64,000 bases of DNA, from assembly GCA_017560425.1 (NCBI GenBank), contig JAFZEX010000027.1, positions 1 through 64,000 of the forward strand, given 5' to 3'. Source of the stretch: Alistipes sp. (GTDB lineage Bacteria; Bacteroidota; Bacteroidia; Bacteroidales; Rikenellaceae). The number at the start of each line of letters is the position of its first letter. The stretch's first letter is position 1. The translations under genes and the position numbers were made by a program. This document shows positions 35,636 to 43,975 of this stretch, piece after piece. Below the pieces are notes generated by a model. It saw nothing but the letters and a program-made list of their open reading frames with translations. It did no database searches and was not told the origin of the DNA.

Positions 35636-37294
35636 TTAGTTCGTTTCGTCGTTAAACTCGTAGCGTGAGCGGTAGAGAGGGTATGCCTCGAAGTAGTACT
35701 CCGTAGATGTTGGCACATTGTCGAAGCCCACAACATTGCCCTCGCTGTCGCAGCTCTTCTCTTGCTGAGGATATACAAGCACCTCGGGCCCCCACTCCAA
35801 GAGGCGTGGGTGGTAGAGCAACCAATCGGGGAGCTTGCCCGTCATAAAGTTGAGGTTGATGCTCAGCTTGCGAATATTGGGAAGGATGCGTGGCAGATTG
35901 TTCTGAACTGCCCAATTAAGTGTGTCGCCACGATTTACTACGTCATCGGCAGAGTAGGCCCTCACGCCCTCCTCGCCCACTCTAAAGTCGGGAAGTGAGC
36001 CCTCGATGTAGTTGTAAGATAGCGCCAACTCCTCGAGACTCTCCCATAGTAGCAGTCTGCGCATGTCATCTTCCTCACGCATATTTACATATATGCCTAT
36101 GTTGTTCACATTGTTGAGGCTATTTAGCATCGTGCGACGGTTGCTCGATAGGTTTAGCGAGCGTAGGCGTGGGAAGTTCTCGGCGGTGATAACCTCGGGG
36201 ATTGCCGTGAGGTTGTTCGAGTTGAGGTCGAGGCTCTCGAGCGTGTCGCCCAGCTCGGCAAAGTTTGCAGGTAGTGCCACAAGGCCCATCGCTGCAATGC
36301 GCAAGTCCTTGAGGTAGTTGAGCGTTGCCACCTCCTCGCATAGCTTAATCTCCTTGAGCATGGTGTTCACGTTGCCATATAGCGACAATGTCTCAAGGTA
36401 TTTGAGGTGCTTAATCTCCATCGGAATGTCGTCCTCGGTGTTGAAGAAGCTAAGGTCGAGGTCACGCACACGGCCTACCGCCTCGGGGCATGGCAGACCT
36501 TTGTCGGTAGACTCCCATAGGCGTACAGCCTCCCAGCGGTGCATAGGCTCGCTCGACGATATTACGCCCTCCACCCAGCACTCCATCTTGTTGTAGATGG
36601 TGACAATGGCCAACGAGTCGCCCTGACGACAATCCTCGATAAGAGGGCCTGCCGCCTGACGAATCTTGATTGTGGCGGGCGTAGATAGGCTCTCGCCACC
36701 CTTGGGCGTAAGCACAAGTGTTGCCTCACGCTTCGTCGGGTCGGTGTTCATCTTCCAGTCGATGTGTAGGCGTGTTGAGCGTGGGCGTGCTCCGCAGTCG
36801 AGGCTCAGTTTGTAGTCGCCGATCGAGAGCCACTCGGCATTGCTCACCACGTCGAACTCGACGTTGGCAACAATATCTACCTCGACCCATCTGTTGGCAC
36901 GTATTGCCGATGCGTCGATTTCGATCTCTCGCTTCTGAGGCGTGATGCTACGCTCGAAGCCATCTTGCCTTACATCTATCTTGCTAAGTAGCTGACCTGC
37001 TGAGTTAAAGTTAATCGTTGCCGAGCGAGGGTCGTTGATAAGTGTCGAGTCGATCTTTACTCGACACTCCACCTCGCCACAGCCGTTGGCGGGCGATATC
37101 ATGAGCCATGGGGCATCGGTCTGCACCGTCCATGCCTTGTCCGAGCGAATGGTTATAAGGTGCTCGCCACCCGTAGCCTTAGCCTCGATTGAAGAGCTGT
37201 TGCTCTCGAAGCCCTCGATTGCGGGCTCTATATCTCGCTGGCAGCCACCCAACATAAGAGCCGCTGCGCTAAAAAGTATGTATAGTCGTTTCAT
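35636..37294 (-). CDS. BACON and leucine-rich-repeat lipoprotein
   Basis: A 552-residue lipoprotein (lipobox LGGC). Two BACON-like beta domains lie at about 30-120 and 125-220 (SDKAWTVQTDAPWLMISP; NAEWLSIGDYKL). A leucine-rich repeat solenoid covers about 270-500 (LESLDLNSNNLTAIPEVI, LRSLNLSSNRRTML). LRRs and BACON domains bind proteins or glycans, not catalyse. It lies between an LRR/DUF4458-like gene and the protease with gaps of a few bases. Confidence 0.85.
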   Translation of the reverse strand: MKRLYILFSAAALMLGGCQRDIEPAIEGFESNSSSIEAKATGGEHLITIRSDKAWTVQTDAPWLMISPANGCGEVECRVKIDSTLINDPRSATINFNSAGQLLSKIDVRQDGFERSITPQKREIEIDASAIRANRWVEVDIVANVEFDVVSNAEWLSIGDYKLSLDCGARPRSTRLHIDWKMNTDPTKREATLVLTPKGGESLSTPATIKIRQAAGPLIEDCRQGDSLAIVTIYNKMECWVEGVISSSEPMHRWEAVRLWESTDKGLPCPEAVGRVRDLDLSFFNTEDDIPMEIKHLKYLETLSLYGNVNTMLKEIKLCEEVATLNYLKDLRIAAMGLVALPANFAELGDTLESLDLNSNNLTAIPEVITAENFPRLRSLNLSSNRRTMLNSLNNVNNIGIYVNMREEDDMRRLLLWESLEELALSYNYIEGSLPDFRVGEEGVRAYSADDVVNRGDTLNWAVQNNLPRILPNIRKLSINLNFMTGKLPDWLLYHPRLLEWGPEVLVYPQQEKSCDSEGNVVGFDNVPTSTEYYFEAYPLYRSRYEFNDETN

Positions 37295-37303
37295 AGTCAT
37301 CTG

Positions 37304-39907
37304 TTAGTCGAGGTTTAGGGCGTCGCAGCCACGAATATCCTGTGTTGAGTCGTAGATTAGCTGATAGTAGCCCATCTCGATATATGGACATACCGACGAT
37401 AGGTCAATCGAGATGTTTGGGTTATCCTTAATCTCGAACAAGAGGATATATGGCGATATGGTGTCGTCGATGCGTCGTAGGTCGTTCGAGCCAATATATA
37501 GCGCCGCCATGCTCTTGTGTGTGCCGATGCCTGTTGGCCACTCCTTGAGCGTGCGGTTACCCTCGTCGTCACGTTGCTGACGTATGCTTAGCACCGTGAG
37601 CCTATCCACCGATAGTGGGGCATAGGGGAACTCCTCGAAGGCGTTGCTCGAGAGGTCGATGCCGTAGAGGTATGGTATGTTCGAGATGCTGAAGTCGTTG
37701 TAGGGCAACTCCTTAAGGCGGTTGAAGCTAAGGTCGATGGTTGTCAGCATCTCGCTGTTAGCTCCCGTGAGTGCTCCCTCCTCGATTGTGCGCATGCCGT
37801 TGGCGCTGAGCATGAGCGTCTGCACGCTCGAGCCCGACTGCATGATGCGCTTAGGAAGTGTCGTAAGGCGGTTATCGGCAAGGTTTAGCGTCTCGGTGTT
37901 TATGCCTCGCCACTCGTCGCGATTCTCCAACTCCGAAATCTCGTTCGACGAGAAGTTGGCGGTGAGCATAGTGTATATCGAGCGTGCCGAGAATAGGTCG
38001 GGAAGCCTCCTAAGGCGGTTGTTCGAGCAGGTGAATGTCTCGAGCTGGCTCATGCCACAGAAGTAGTCGCCTGGCTCAACCGTGATTGTCGATATGTTGT
38101 TGTAGTCGAAGATGAGCGTTGCGGGCGAAATCTCCTTGCCCAACGAGTGCACCACCTCGAGCTTGTTTGTGCTACAATCCAAGTATCCGAGTTTTGTCAT
38201 GCGCTTCATGTAGTCGTGCGATGGTGTCTCACGTAGGTTGTTGTAGCTCAGGTAGAGAATCTGTATCTCGTCGCCCGATTCGCCATCGATAAATGCCTCC
38301 CAATCGCTCTTTAGCTGCTCGCCAGATATGCCGTAGTTCATCGCCACGTTGAGCGACTGAAGCTTAGGTAGGCTTGCCAAGAACTCCATGGGCAGACGCT
38401 TTAGGTTAGGGCAGTTGTATATCTCAACGTCCATCAGCTGCTCGAAGTTCGCCCAGCTCCACGATGCCTGCTCGTCGTAGTAGGGCGAGTCCTCCTTCAC
38501 ATCTACGAAGAACTCGTCGGCAGTGATTGGGGCGTTGGCGATGAAGAACTGCTCGAGCTTTGTTAGGCGCATCATGGCACGTGATATTCCCGCAATGCCA
38601 TTTGTGAGGTTGCCAAAGGCAACATCCTTGCGCTCGATGCGATATAGTGCCTCACGCTCCTCTTCGCTTAGTAGCGCACGCTGAAGCTCGGGCGAGAGGT
38701 CACGGCGCACATCATGCTTAATCATGCGCTCGTGGTAGTCCATGGCGCTTATGTGTGCCGAAGAGTTGTCGTAGCCACCGATAAGCTCGTTGTGGTTGCC
38801 GAGGTATAGCGTCTGTAGCTCCGTAAGCTGGCCAATAGCCTCGGGCACGATGCCCTTAGCACCAAAGCCGGCGAGGTTAAGACCCACAACACGACCATCG
38901 GCATTGAGCGTCACGCCTGGCTGCTCGCCCCACATGTCTATATCCTTGTTGAAGTCCCAATTTGTGCCAGCGTTGTACTCCTCGCCGTAGAATGTCCAGT
39001 TCTTGCCGTCGAGTGCCAACCATATCTTGCGTAGTGCCTCGTAGTCCTTGATGCGCTCGCTTGTCTTCGACAATATTATGGGCACAGCAACCATGCTGCT
39101 TTGGTTGTCCGCTATCGAAAACTCGGTGTTTAGATCCTCTATTGAGGCAATCTCGAGGGTGTTCTTGCCCTTGCTATCCGAATATGTGGTGTACGACGTT
39201 ACGACATAGTCGCCCGCCTCCAACCAATACTGAACGCCACAAATCATATATGCCGAGCGGCCGTTGCGCTCGTAGAGCTCCTCGTCGTATGATCCCTCGA
39301 CAAATGTCTCGTAGTAGATTGTAGGCATCGCCTCGAACGATGTCTTCTTCCCCGTGAACTTATCCTTCACGGTGATGTCTACCGCCTTGATGCTGCTAAA
39401 GGCGTAGTCGCCCTCCGCATCGTAGCGTGTTGCGGGGAATGCCTTCAGGAGGGCAAAGCCCACGATGCCTCGCTCGATGACGGGTATGCCAATCTTCTTA
39501 ACCTCAAGACCGCCCGCCACAACCGAGAACATTCCGCAGTTGTCGCCCGACAAAATCTCGTTGTCGAGGCTGTCGTAGAGGTAGTAGCCGATAACTTCGT
39601 AGCTGCCCGCCATGAGGCGTAGCTTCTCGCTCTGCAAGCCCCACTCTGCCGACTGCTCGTCGTAGCTCATTAGTGGTAGCGTCTGTCTGATTGTCGAGCC
39701 ATTGTACTGCATCACAACCGTAATTTTTGACGCTTCCGACAACCACTCCAACTCGCCCGTAGCACGTGTTGAGGCCTCCATCTGCGCCTCCTTTAAAAGG
39801 CGGAACTGCACATAGCCATACTCCGCATCGAGGCTCTCGGTCCTCTGCTCGCAACCCACAAGAGCTACGGTGAGCAGGCTTAAAAGAAGTATAATTGTGT
39901 TTCTCAT
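37304..39907 (-). CDS. LRR lipoprotein with DUF4458-like N-terminus
   Basis: An 867-residue surface lipoprotein (lipobox VALVGC). The N-terminal half (about 25-280) is a beta-rich domain resembling DUF4458 of Bacteroidetes (FRLLKEAQ..., ITVVMQYNGS). A segment with LRKIWLALDGKNWTFYG (like plant-type LRR caps) precedes a long LRR solenoid (about 330-830) with LYLGNHNELIGG, LQSLNVAMNYGISG and LNLADNRLTTLP units. Likely a protein-binding partner of the SusCD transporter, by context. Confidence 0.82.
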   Translation of the reverse strand: MRNTIILLLSLLTVALVGCEQRTESLDAEYGYVQFRLLKEAQMEASTRATGELEWLSEASKITVVMQYNGSTIRQTLPLMSYDEQSAEWGLQSEKLRLMAGSYEVIGYYLYDSLDNEILSGDNCGMFSVVAGGLEVKKIGIPVIERGIVGFALLKAFPATRYDAEGDYAFSSIKAVDITVKDKFTGKKTSFEAMPTIYYETFVEGSYDEELYERNGRSAYMICGVQYWLEAGDYVVTSYTTYSDSKGKNTLEIASIEDLNTEFSIADNQSSMVAVPIILSKTSERIKDYEALRKIWLALDGKNWTFYGEEYNAGTNWDFNKDIDMWGEQPGVTLNADGRVVGLNLAGFGAKGIVPEAIGQLTELQTLYLGNHNELIGGYDNSSAHISAMDYHERMIKHDVRRDLSPELQRALLSEEEREALYRIERKDVAFGNLTNGIAGISRAMMRLTKLEQFFIANAPITADEFFVDVKEDSPYYDEQASWSWANFEQLMDVEIYNCPNLKRLPMEFLASLPKLQSLNVAMNYGISGEQLKSDWEAFIDGESGDEIQILYLSYNNLRETPSHDYMKRMTKLGYLDCSTNKLEVVHSLGKEISPATLIFDYNNISTITVEPGDYFCGMSQLETFTCSNNRLRRLPDLFSARSIYTMLTANFSSNEISELENRDEWRGINTETLNLADNRLTTLPKRIMQSGSSVQTLMLSANGMRTIEEGALTGANSEMLTTIDLSFNRLKELPYNDFSISNIPYLYGIDLSSNAFEEFPYAPLSVDRLTVLSIRQQRDDEGNRTLKEWPTGIGTHKSMAALYIGSNDLRRIDDTISPYILLFEIKDNPNISIDLSSVCPYIEMGYYQLIYDSTQDIRGCDALNLD

Positions 39908-39927
39908 AATCATCTTAGGTTTTGCCG

Positions 39928-41520
39928 TTATTGAGCGGGTGGCGTAACCACCAATACTTTCTGTGCTATGTTGTTTAGCTTGAATACTATAACCACATTC
40001 TCGCCATTCCAGCCGCCCTTAGGTCCCCAAAGGTGCACGGATAGCTCCTCGTCGGTGTTGTCGCCAATGTAGTACTCACCCTCGCTAACCTTTAGCTGAC
40101 GCTCGCCATGTGTAACCTCCACGCCGGCAATGCCCTTGTCGTGGCCCGCAGTATCCCAGCCCTCGATAAGTGGGTTGATGATAACGCCTGGTGTCTTGCC
40201 CGCAATAGGGTTCACGAAGTCGCACTTGAAGATTGCCTCGGTGCCATACTTTGTCGCAAGCTCCGCATCCACATATGGCTCGCAGTAGATCTCGAGCGAT
40301 GATAGTGAGTGGTAGGCATACATCGTCTTTGCGCCGTAGATGTCGTGCTGCACAAAGTCGATAAGCACAAACTTGGTGTAGTCGCTATTGATTGCTGGGA
40401 GCGTAAGACCTGCCGAGGTATCCTCCTCAAATAGAGCGTTGTAGTTGCCTGCAAGCTCGTCGTAAATGCCGCTTGGCAGGGCCATAACTGCACCATAGCG
40501 AGGCTTATTTGAAGAGTGCTCGTTGATGCGTAGCGTCATGCGCTCCTTGTCGAACTCAATCCAAAGTTTAGCATCGCCCTCGTCGAAACACTCGAACGAA
40601 GGTATGCCTCGCTCGATATGCTCCTCGACGAGTAGGATATGGTAGTTGTTATCCTCCGATACGATCTTGTATTGTAGCTCGTCGCTAAATGTCGTTGTGG
40701 TGTCGTTGCCCTCGTCGTAGTTGCGCAGTGTCTTGCCGTCGAGCGACACCTCCCAGCCATAGGCGTTGGCAGTAGGGCCTGTGAACGTTAGGTGGTTTCT
40801 GCCCATGCCATTGTATATTAGGGCATAGCGGAAGCTTGTGCTATTATCTCTGTTGGCAAAGGTGATATATTTGTTGTCTGCCTCGCCAATTTTGATGTTC
40901 TCACGCTCGCCATCACGCACGATGCGTAGTAGGGCAGTGATGCGCTCGCCCGCCCTGCCACTAATGGCGTTGGTTATGGTAATTCTGCCACTTGCATCAC
41001 GCTCGGCAACCTCCACCCACTCGGGTAGGTTTGTTGCGGCGAACGTGAAGTTGGCCTCGAACGATGTCTCGATGTATGTGTCGTAGCCAATCTCGATGGT
41101 GTTTGTGGCGTTGCCCTCAGCGTCGAAGAGCTTGACGTAAAGATCCCTCGAGCTACGCTCCACCGTGGCAAGCGTGCCACACTGCTCGCCAACACGTATC
41201 GTGATGGTGGCAACCGACGACTCCTCAGTCTGGTTCAGGTCGCTAATCTTGAGCATGACACTTACCTTGCCCGCCTTGCCCGCCATATCCTGCATCTCGC
41301 CGTTAGGCGTGATAAACTTGCACCATAGAGCATTCGACGATAGGTGCCATGCGCCATCAACGCTAAAGCTTAGCTGTGGCTTGTCGCCCGCATCGCAGAG
41401 AATGGTCTGCTCGTTAGGTAGGCTGATATTTGTTGCCTCCTCCTCCTGGCACGATATGCCGAGTGTGGCGAGAAGTAGAACTGCCACAACGCATATCGAT
41501 TTATAAGACTCTCTAATCAT
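39928..41520 (-). CDS. DUF5003-like surface lipoprotein
   Basis: A 530-residue lipoprotein (lipobox LGISC). The first about 230 residues form two BACON-like beta domains (LSFSVDGAWHLSSNALWCKF; YIETSFEANFTFAATNLPEWVEV). The rest is a beta-rich domain with W-rich stretches (HLWGPKGGWNGENVVIVF) that I tentatively link to DUF5003, from memory. It has no catalytic motif. The position inside the SusCD operon suggests a ligand-binding SusE/F-type role. Confidence 0.65.
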   Translation of the reverse strand: MIRESYKSICVVAVLLLATLGISCQEEEATNISLPNEQTILCDAGDKPQLSFSVDGAWHLSSNALWCKFITPNGEMQDMAGKAGKVSVMLKISDLNQTEESSVATITIRVGEQCGTLATVERSSRDLYVKLFDAEGNATNTIEIGYDTYIETSFEANFTFAATNLPEWVEVAERDASGRITITNAISGRAGERITALLRIVRDGERENIKIGEADNKYITFANRDNSTSFRYALIYNGMGRNHLTFTGPTANAYGWEVSLDGKTLRNYDEGNDTTTTFSDELQYKIVSEDNNYHILLVEEHIERGIPSFECFDEGDAKLWIEFDKERMTLRINEHSSNKPRYGAVMALPSGIYDELAGNYNALFEEDTSAGLTLPAINSDYTKFVLIDFVQHDIYGAKTMYAYHSLSSLEIYCEPYVDAELATKYGTEAIFKCDFVNPIAGKTPGVIINPLIEGWDTAGHDKGIAGVEVTHGERQLKVSEGEYYIGDNTDEELSVHLWGPKGGWNGENVVIVFKLNNIAQKVLVVTPPAQ

Positions 41521-41547
41521 ATCTTGTTTTCGTTTATTCGCTACTTG

Positions 41548-42432
41548 TTAGAAGCCCTCACGCATGATGCGCTCTGCCTCCTCGTCTGATATCCACTCGA
41601 GAATGTTGATGTAGTTGCCCACGGTGCCCACCTCATCGACATACATCACGGTGTACAAGAGCAAGAAGCCCTCGCAGGTGCTGTAATACGACACACTGCC
41701 CATAGGGTTGTCCACCATGAGCTTGCCGTTACCATAGATGGTGCCAAAGGCCTCGCCCGTGGTGCCGAGCACCTGAGCGCCACAGAGCGACGCAAGAGGG
41801 TTTAGGCGATCCTCCGAGCTAAGCTTAACACGTATGTCGTAGCCCTCATAAAACATATCCTCGATAGCAATCACACCCTCCTCCTTGTCGAGATAAGTGC
41901 GCACAAGACGTGCGTCGGTGTTCATATACTGCATCGACCATGTAGATGTGAGCACGGCATAGCCCACGAAGTTGTTGATGTCGAAGGGGCAACAGCGCTG
42001 CAAGGTAACCACCGTTGAGGTGCTATAATCGCTTAAGATGTCCTCCTGGTCGAGCACCAAGCTAAGCTTAACCTCGACAGGGGCGTTGGGCGATAGGGCA
42101 TCTGCTATGCCTCGTATGCGGAGTGCTGTGGCAAGCTCGCCAGCCTTTATTGTCAGGGTGTGCGACTCAATCTCGTAGTGCATATCCTCGATAGCGCTAC
42201 TCTCGGTGATGATGACCTCGACACCTACGTGGCGATCAACATCGGCGGTGCGTGATGCCGATACGGGTATCTCGAACCACTCCTCGTTGTCGATTACGCC
42301 CAAGGTGTGGCTCTCCGCCGAGAACATTATAAAGTTGCGACCCTCGTATATTGGTCTTTCGCTCTCGCAGCCTACAACAACAAGGCTGAGCAGAGCAAAG
42401 AGCAGAGCACTGAATTTTGATATATGTTTCAT
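41548..42432 (-). CDS. DUF4984/DUF4843-like lipoprotein of the SusCD locus
   Basis: A 294-residue lipoprotein (lipobox LVVGC). The N-terminal half is a beta domain with a FEIPVSASRTADVDRHVGVEV...LTIKAG pattern like calx-beta/DUF4843. The C-terminal half (about 155-294) begins DINNFVGYAVLTS and resembles DUF4984. These families typically sit directly after SusD, as here (6-base gap). Domain names are from memory and tentative; a SusE-like ligand-binding role is inferred. Confidence 0.65.
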   Translation of the reverse strand: MKHISKFSALLFALLSLVVVGCESERPIYEGRNFIMFSAESHTLGVIDNEEWFEIPVSASRTADVDRHVGVEVIITESSAIEDMHYEIESHTLTIKAGELATALRIRGIADALSPNAPVEVKLSLVLDQEDILSDYSTSTVVTLQRCCPFDINNFVGYAVLTSTWSMQYMNTDARLVRTYLDKEEGVIAIEDMFYEGYDIRVKLSSEDRLNPLASLCGAQVLGTTGEAFGTIYGNGKLMVDNPMGSVSYYSTCEGFLLLYTVMYVDEVGTVGNYINILEWISDEEAERIMREGF

Positions 42433-42438
42433 ACTGTG

Positions 42439-43962
42439 TTATTTGTTACTCTCGTTAGGTTCAATCATCGATCCGGGCGACTCGAGCTCGTGCTGAGGTA
42501 TTGGCCACACAAAGCGCACGTCGTCGGCATCGATCTTGAGCGATGAGCCATGCTCCAACGACTGCTCCTGAGGCTTGCGCTCGAAGCCCTTGTGCCAGCG
42601 CTTAAGGTCGGTGAGGCGGAAGCCCTCCATGTATAGCTCCTTGATGCGCTCCTCCTCGATAAGCTGCATGGCATTTGCCTCGGTGAGGGTCGCGCTACCA
42701 CTAAACGAGGCGTAGCGTGCAGCAAGCAGCTCGCCAAGGTCGTTGCTCGCAGATGAGTAGTTGCCCTTCATGGCGTATGCCTCGGCACGTATCAGATACT
42801 GCTCGGCAAGGCGCAATGGCTTAGGCATCGAGGTGTGCAATATCTGCTGCGAGAAGAAGTCCATGTTACCAAAATACTTCATAAGAAGTGGCCATGTAAG
42901 GCCGTGGCTATGTCCTGTCTGATAGTTTTGGAAATAGGTCAATGCACGTAGGTCGGCATCGTTGTAGAGGTTGAGCACCCACTCCGAAGGTACGTAGTCG
43001 GGCTTGAGTGTCGAGTAGTCGTAGTTGCAGAAGATGCGACCAAGTGCACCGCCATACGACGTAGGTGTGAAGCCCACCTTCCAAATAATCTCCGTGGCAT
43101 CGTCATACTGCCACATATAGGCGAAGTGGCTGAGCTCAGAGGTTACCATCGCAGTGGTTGATGATAGAATGTAGTAGCCGCTATCGATCACACGTGAAGA
43201 GTAGTCGATGGCTGCGTCGTAGTCCTTCATATATAGCGCCACACGAGCACGCAGGGCGTAGGCGGTATACTCGTTGAAGTATGGTGAGCTGAACAATCCG
43301 CTCATAGGCACACTCGAGCTCACCTCCATAAGCCTTGCCGCAAGCTCCAAGTCCTCGATAACACGCTCATACGACTTTTGGAGCGACGAGCGAATCATCT
43401 CTTCGTCGGTGTTGTACTTTGTGACAAGCACCACGCCGAGCTCCTCCTCAGCCTCCTCCTTGCTCTCGTAGCTCTTGCAGTAGAGCTTGATAAGCTCCGA
43501 GTAAGCCATGGCACGGGCGAAGTATGCCTCGCCACATATCTGATTGAAGTGCTCGATGTCGGCCTCCTCAACAAGCGTTGCCTCGACACGTGGCGCATAC
43601 TCCAAGAGGTAGTTGGCACGTGCGATAACCTGATATAGCGCAGCATAGACCGATGTTATCTCCGAGTTTGTGGCAAGAATATCCCAGCGCCATATGTTGC
43701 CATAGGTGTTGGTATAGCCATTTATGGCGTGCACCAAGTCGCACTGCACGTCGGGAAGCAGCGTGAGGTAGCCACTATATAGGGCGCTGCTCTTGAAGCT
43801 GTCGTAGACGCCAATGGCTGCCTGATCCAAGTCATCGAGGGTGTTGATAGCCTTGTCCTGAGGTATCGCATAGTCGGGATACTTCTCGAGGCATGAACTA
43901 AGTGTGGTTGCGACAATAGCCAAAACCACAAGTTTATGGAGTGTTGTATATAGCTTTCTCAT
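42439..43962 (-). CDS. SusD/RagB outer-membrane lipoprotein
   Basis: A 507-residue SusD-family lipoprotein with a lipobox at Cys24 (LSSC). It has the family's N-terminal helical TPR fold (AAIGVYDSFKSS..., AYFARAMAYSELIKLY) and the C-terminal signature near LRLAEQYLIRAEAYAMKGNYS and RIKELYMEGFRLTDLKRW. It caps the SusC barrel and captures the ligand at the cell surface. It starts 13 bases after susC. With an S8 protease downstream and no glycosidase, a RagB-like peptide capture role is more likely than glycan capture. Confidence 0.95.
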   Translation of the reverse strand: MRKLYTTLHKLVVLAIVATTLSSCLEKYPDYAIPQDKAINTLDDLDQAAIGVYDSFKSSALYSGYLTLLPDVQCDLVHAINGYTNTYGNIWRWDILATNSEITSVYAALYQVIARANYLLEYAPRVEATLVEEADIEHFNQICGEAYFARAMAYSELIKLYCKSYESKEEAEEELGVVLVTKYNTDEEMIRSSLQKSYERVIEDLELAARLMEVSSSVPMSGLFSSPYFNEYTAYALRARVALYMKDYDAAIDYSSRVIDSGYYILSSTTAMVTSELSHFAYMWQYDDATEIIWKVGFTPTSYGGALGRIFCNYDYSTLKPDYVPSEWVLNLYNDADLRALTYFQNYQTGHSHGLTWPLLMKYFGNMDFFSQQILHTSMPKPLRLAEQYLIRAEAYAMKGNYSSASNDLGELLAARYASFSGSATLTEANAMQLIEEERIKELYMEGFRLTDLKRWHKGFERKPQEQSLEHGSSLKIDADDVRFVWPIPQHELESPGSMIEPNESNK

Positions 43963-43975
43963 GGCGAAATGTCGG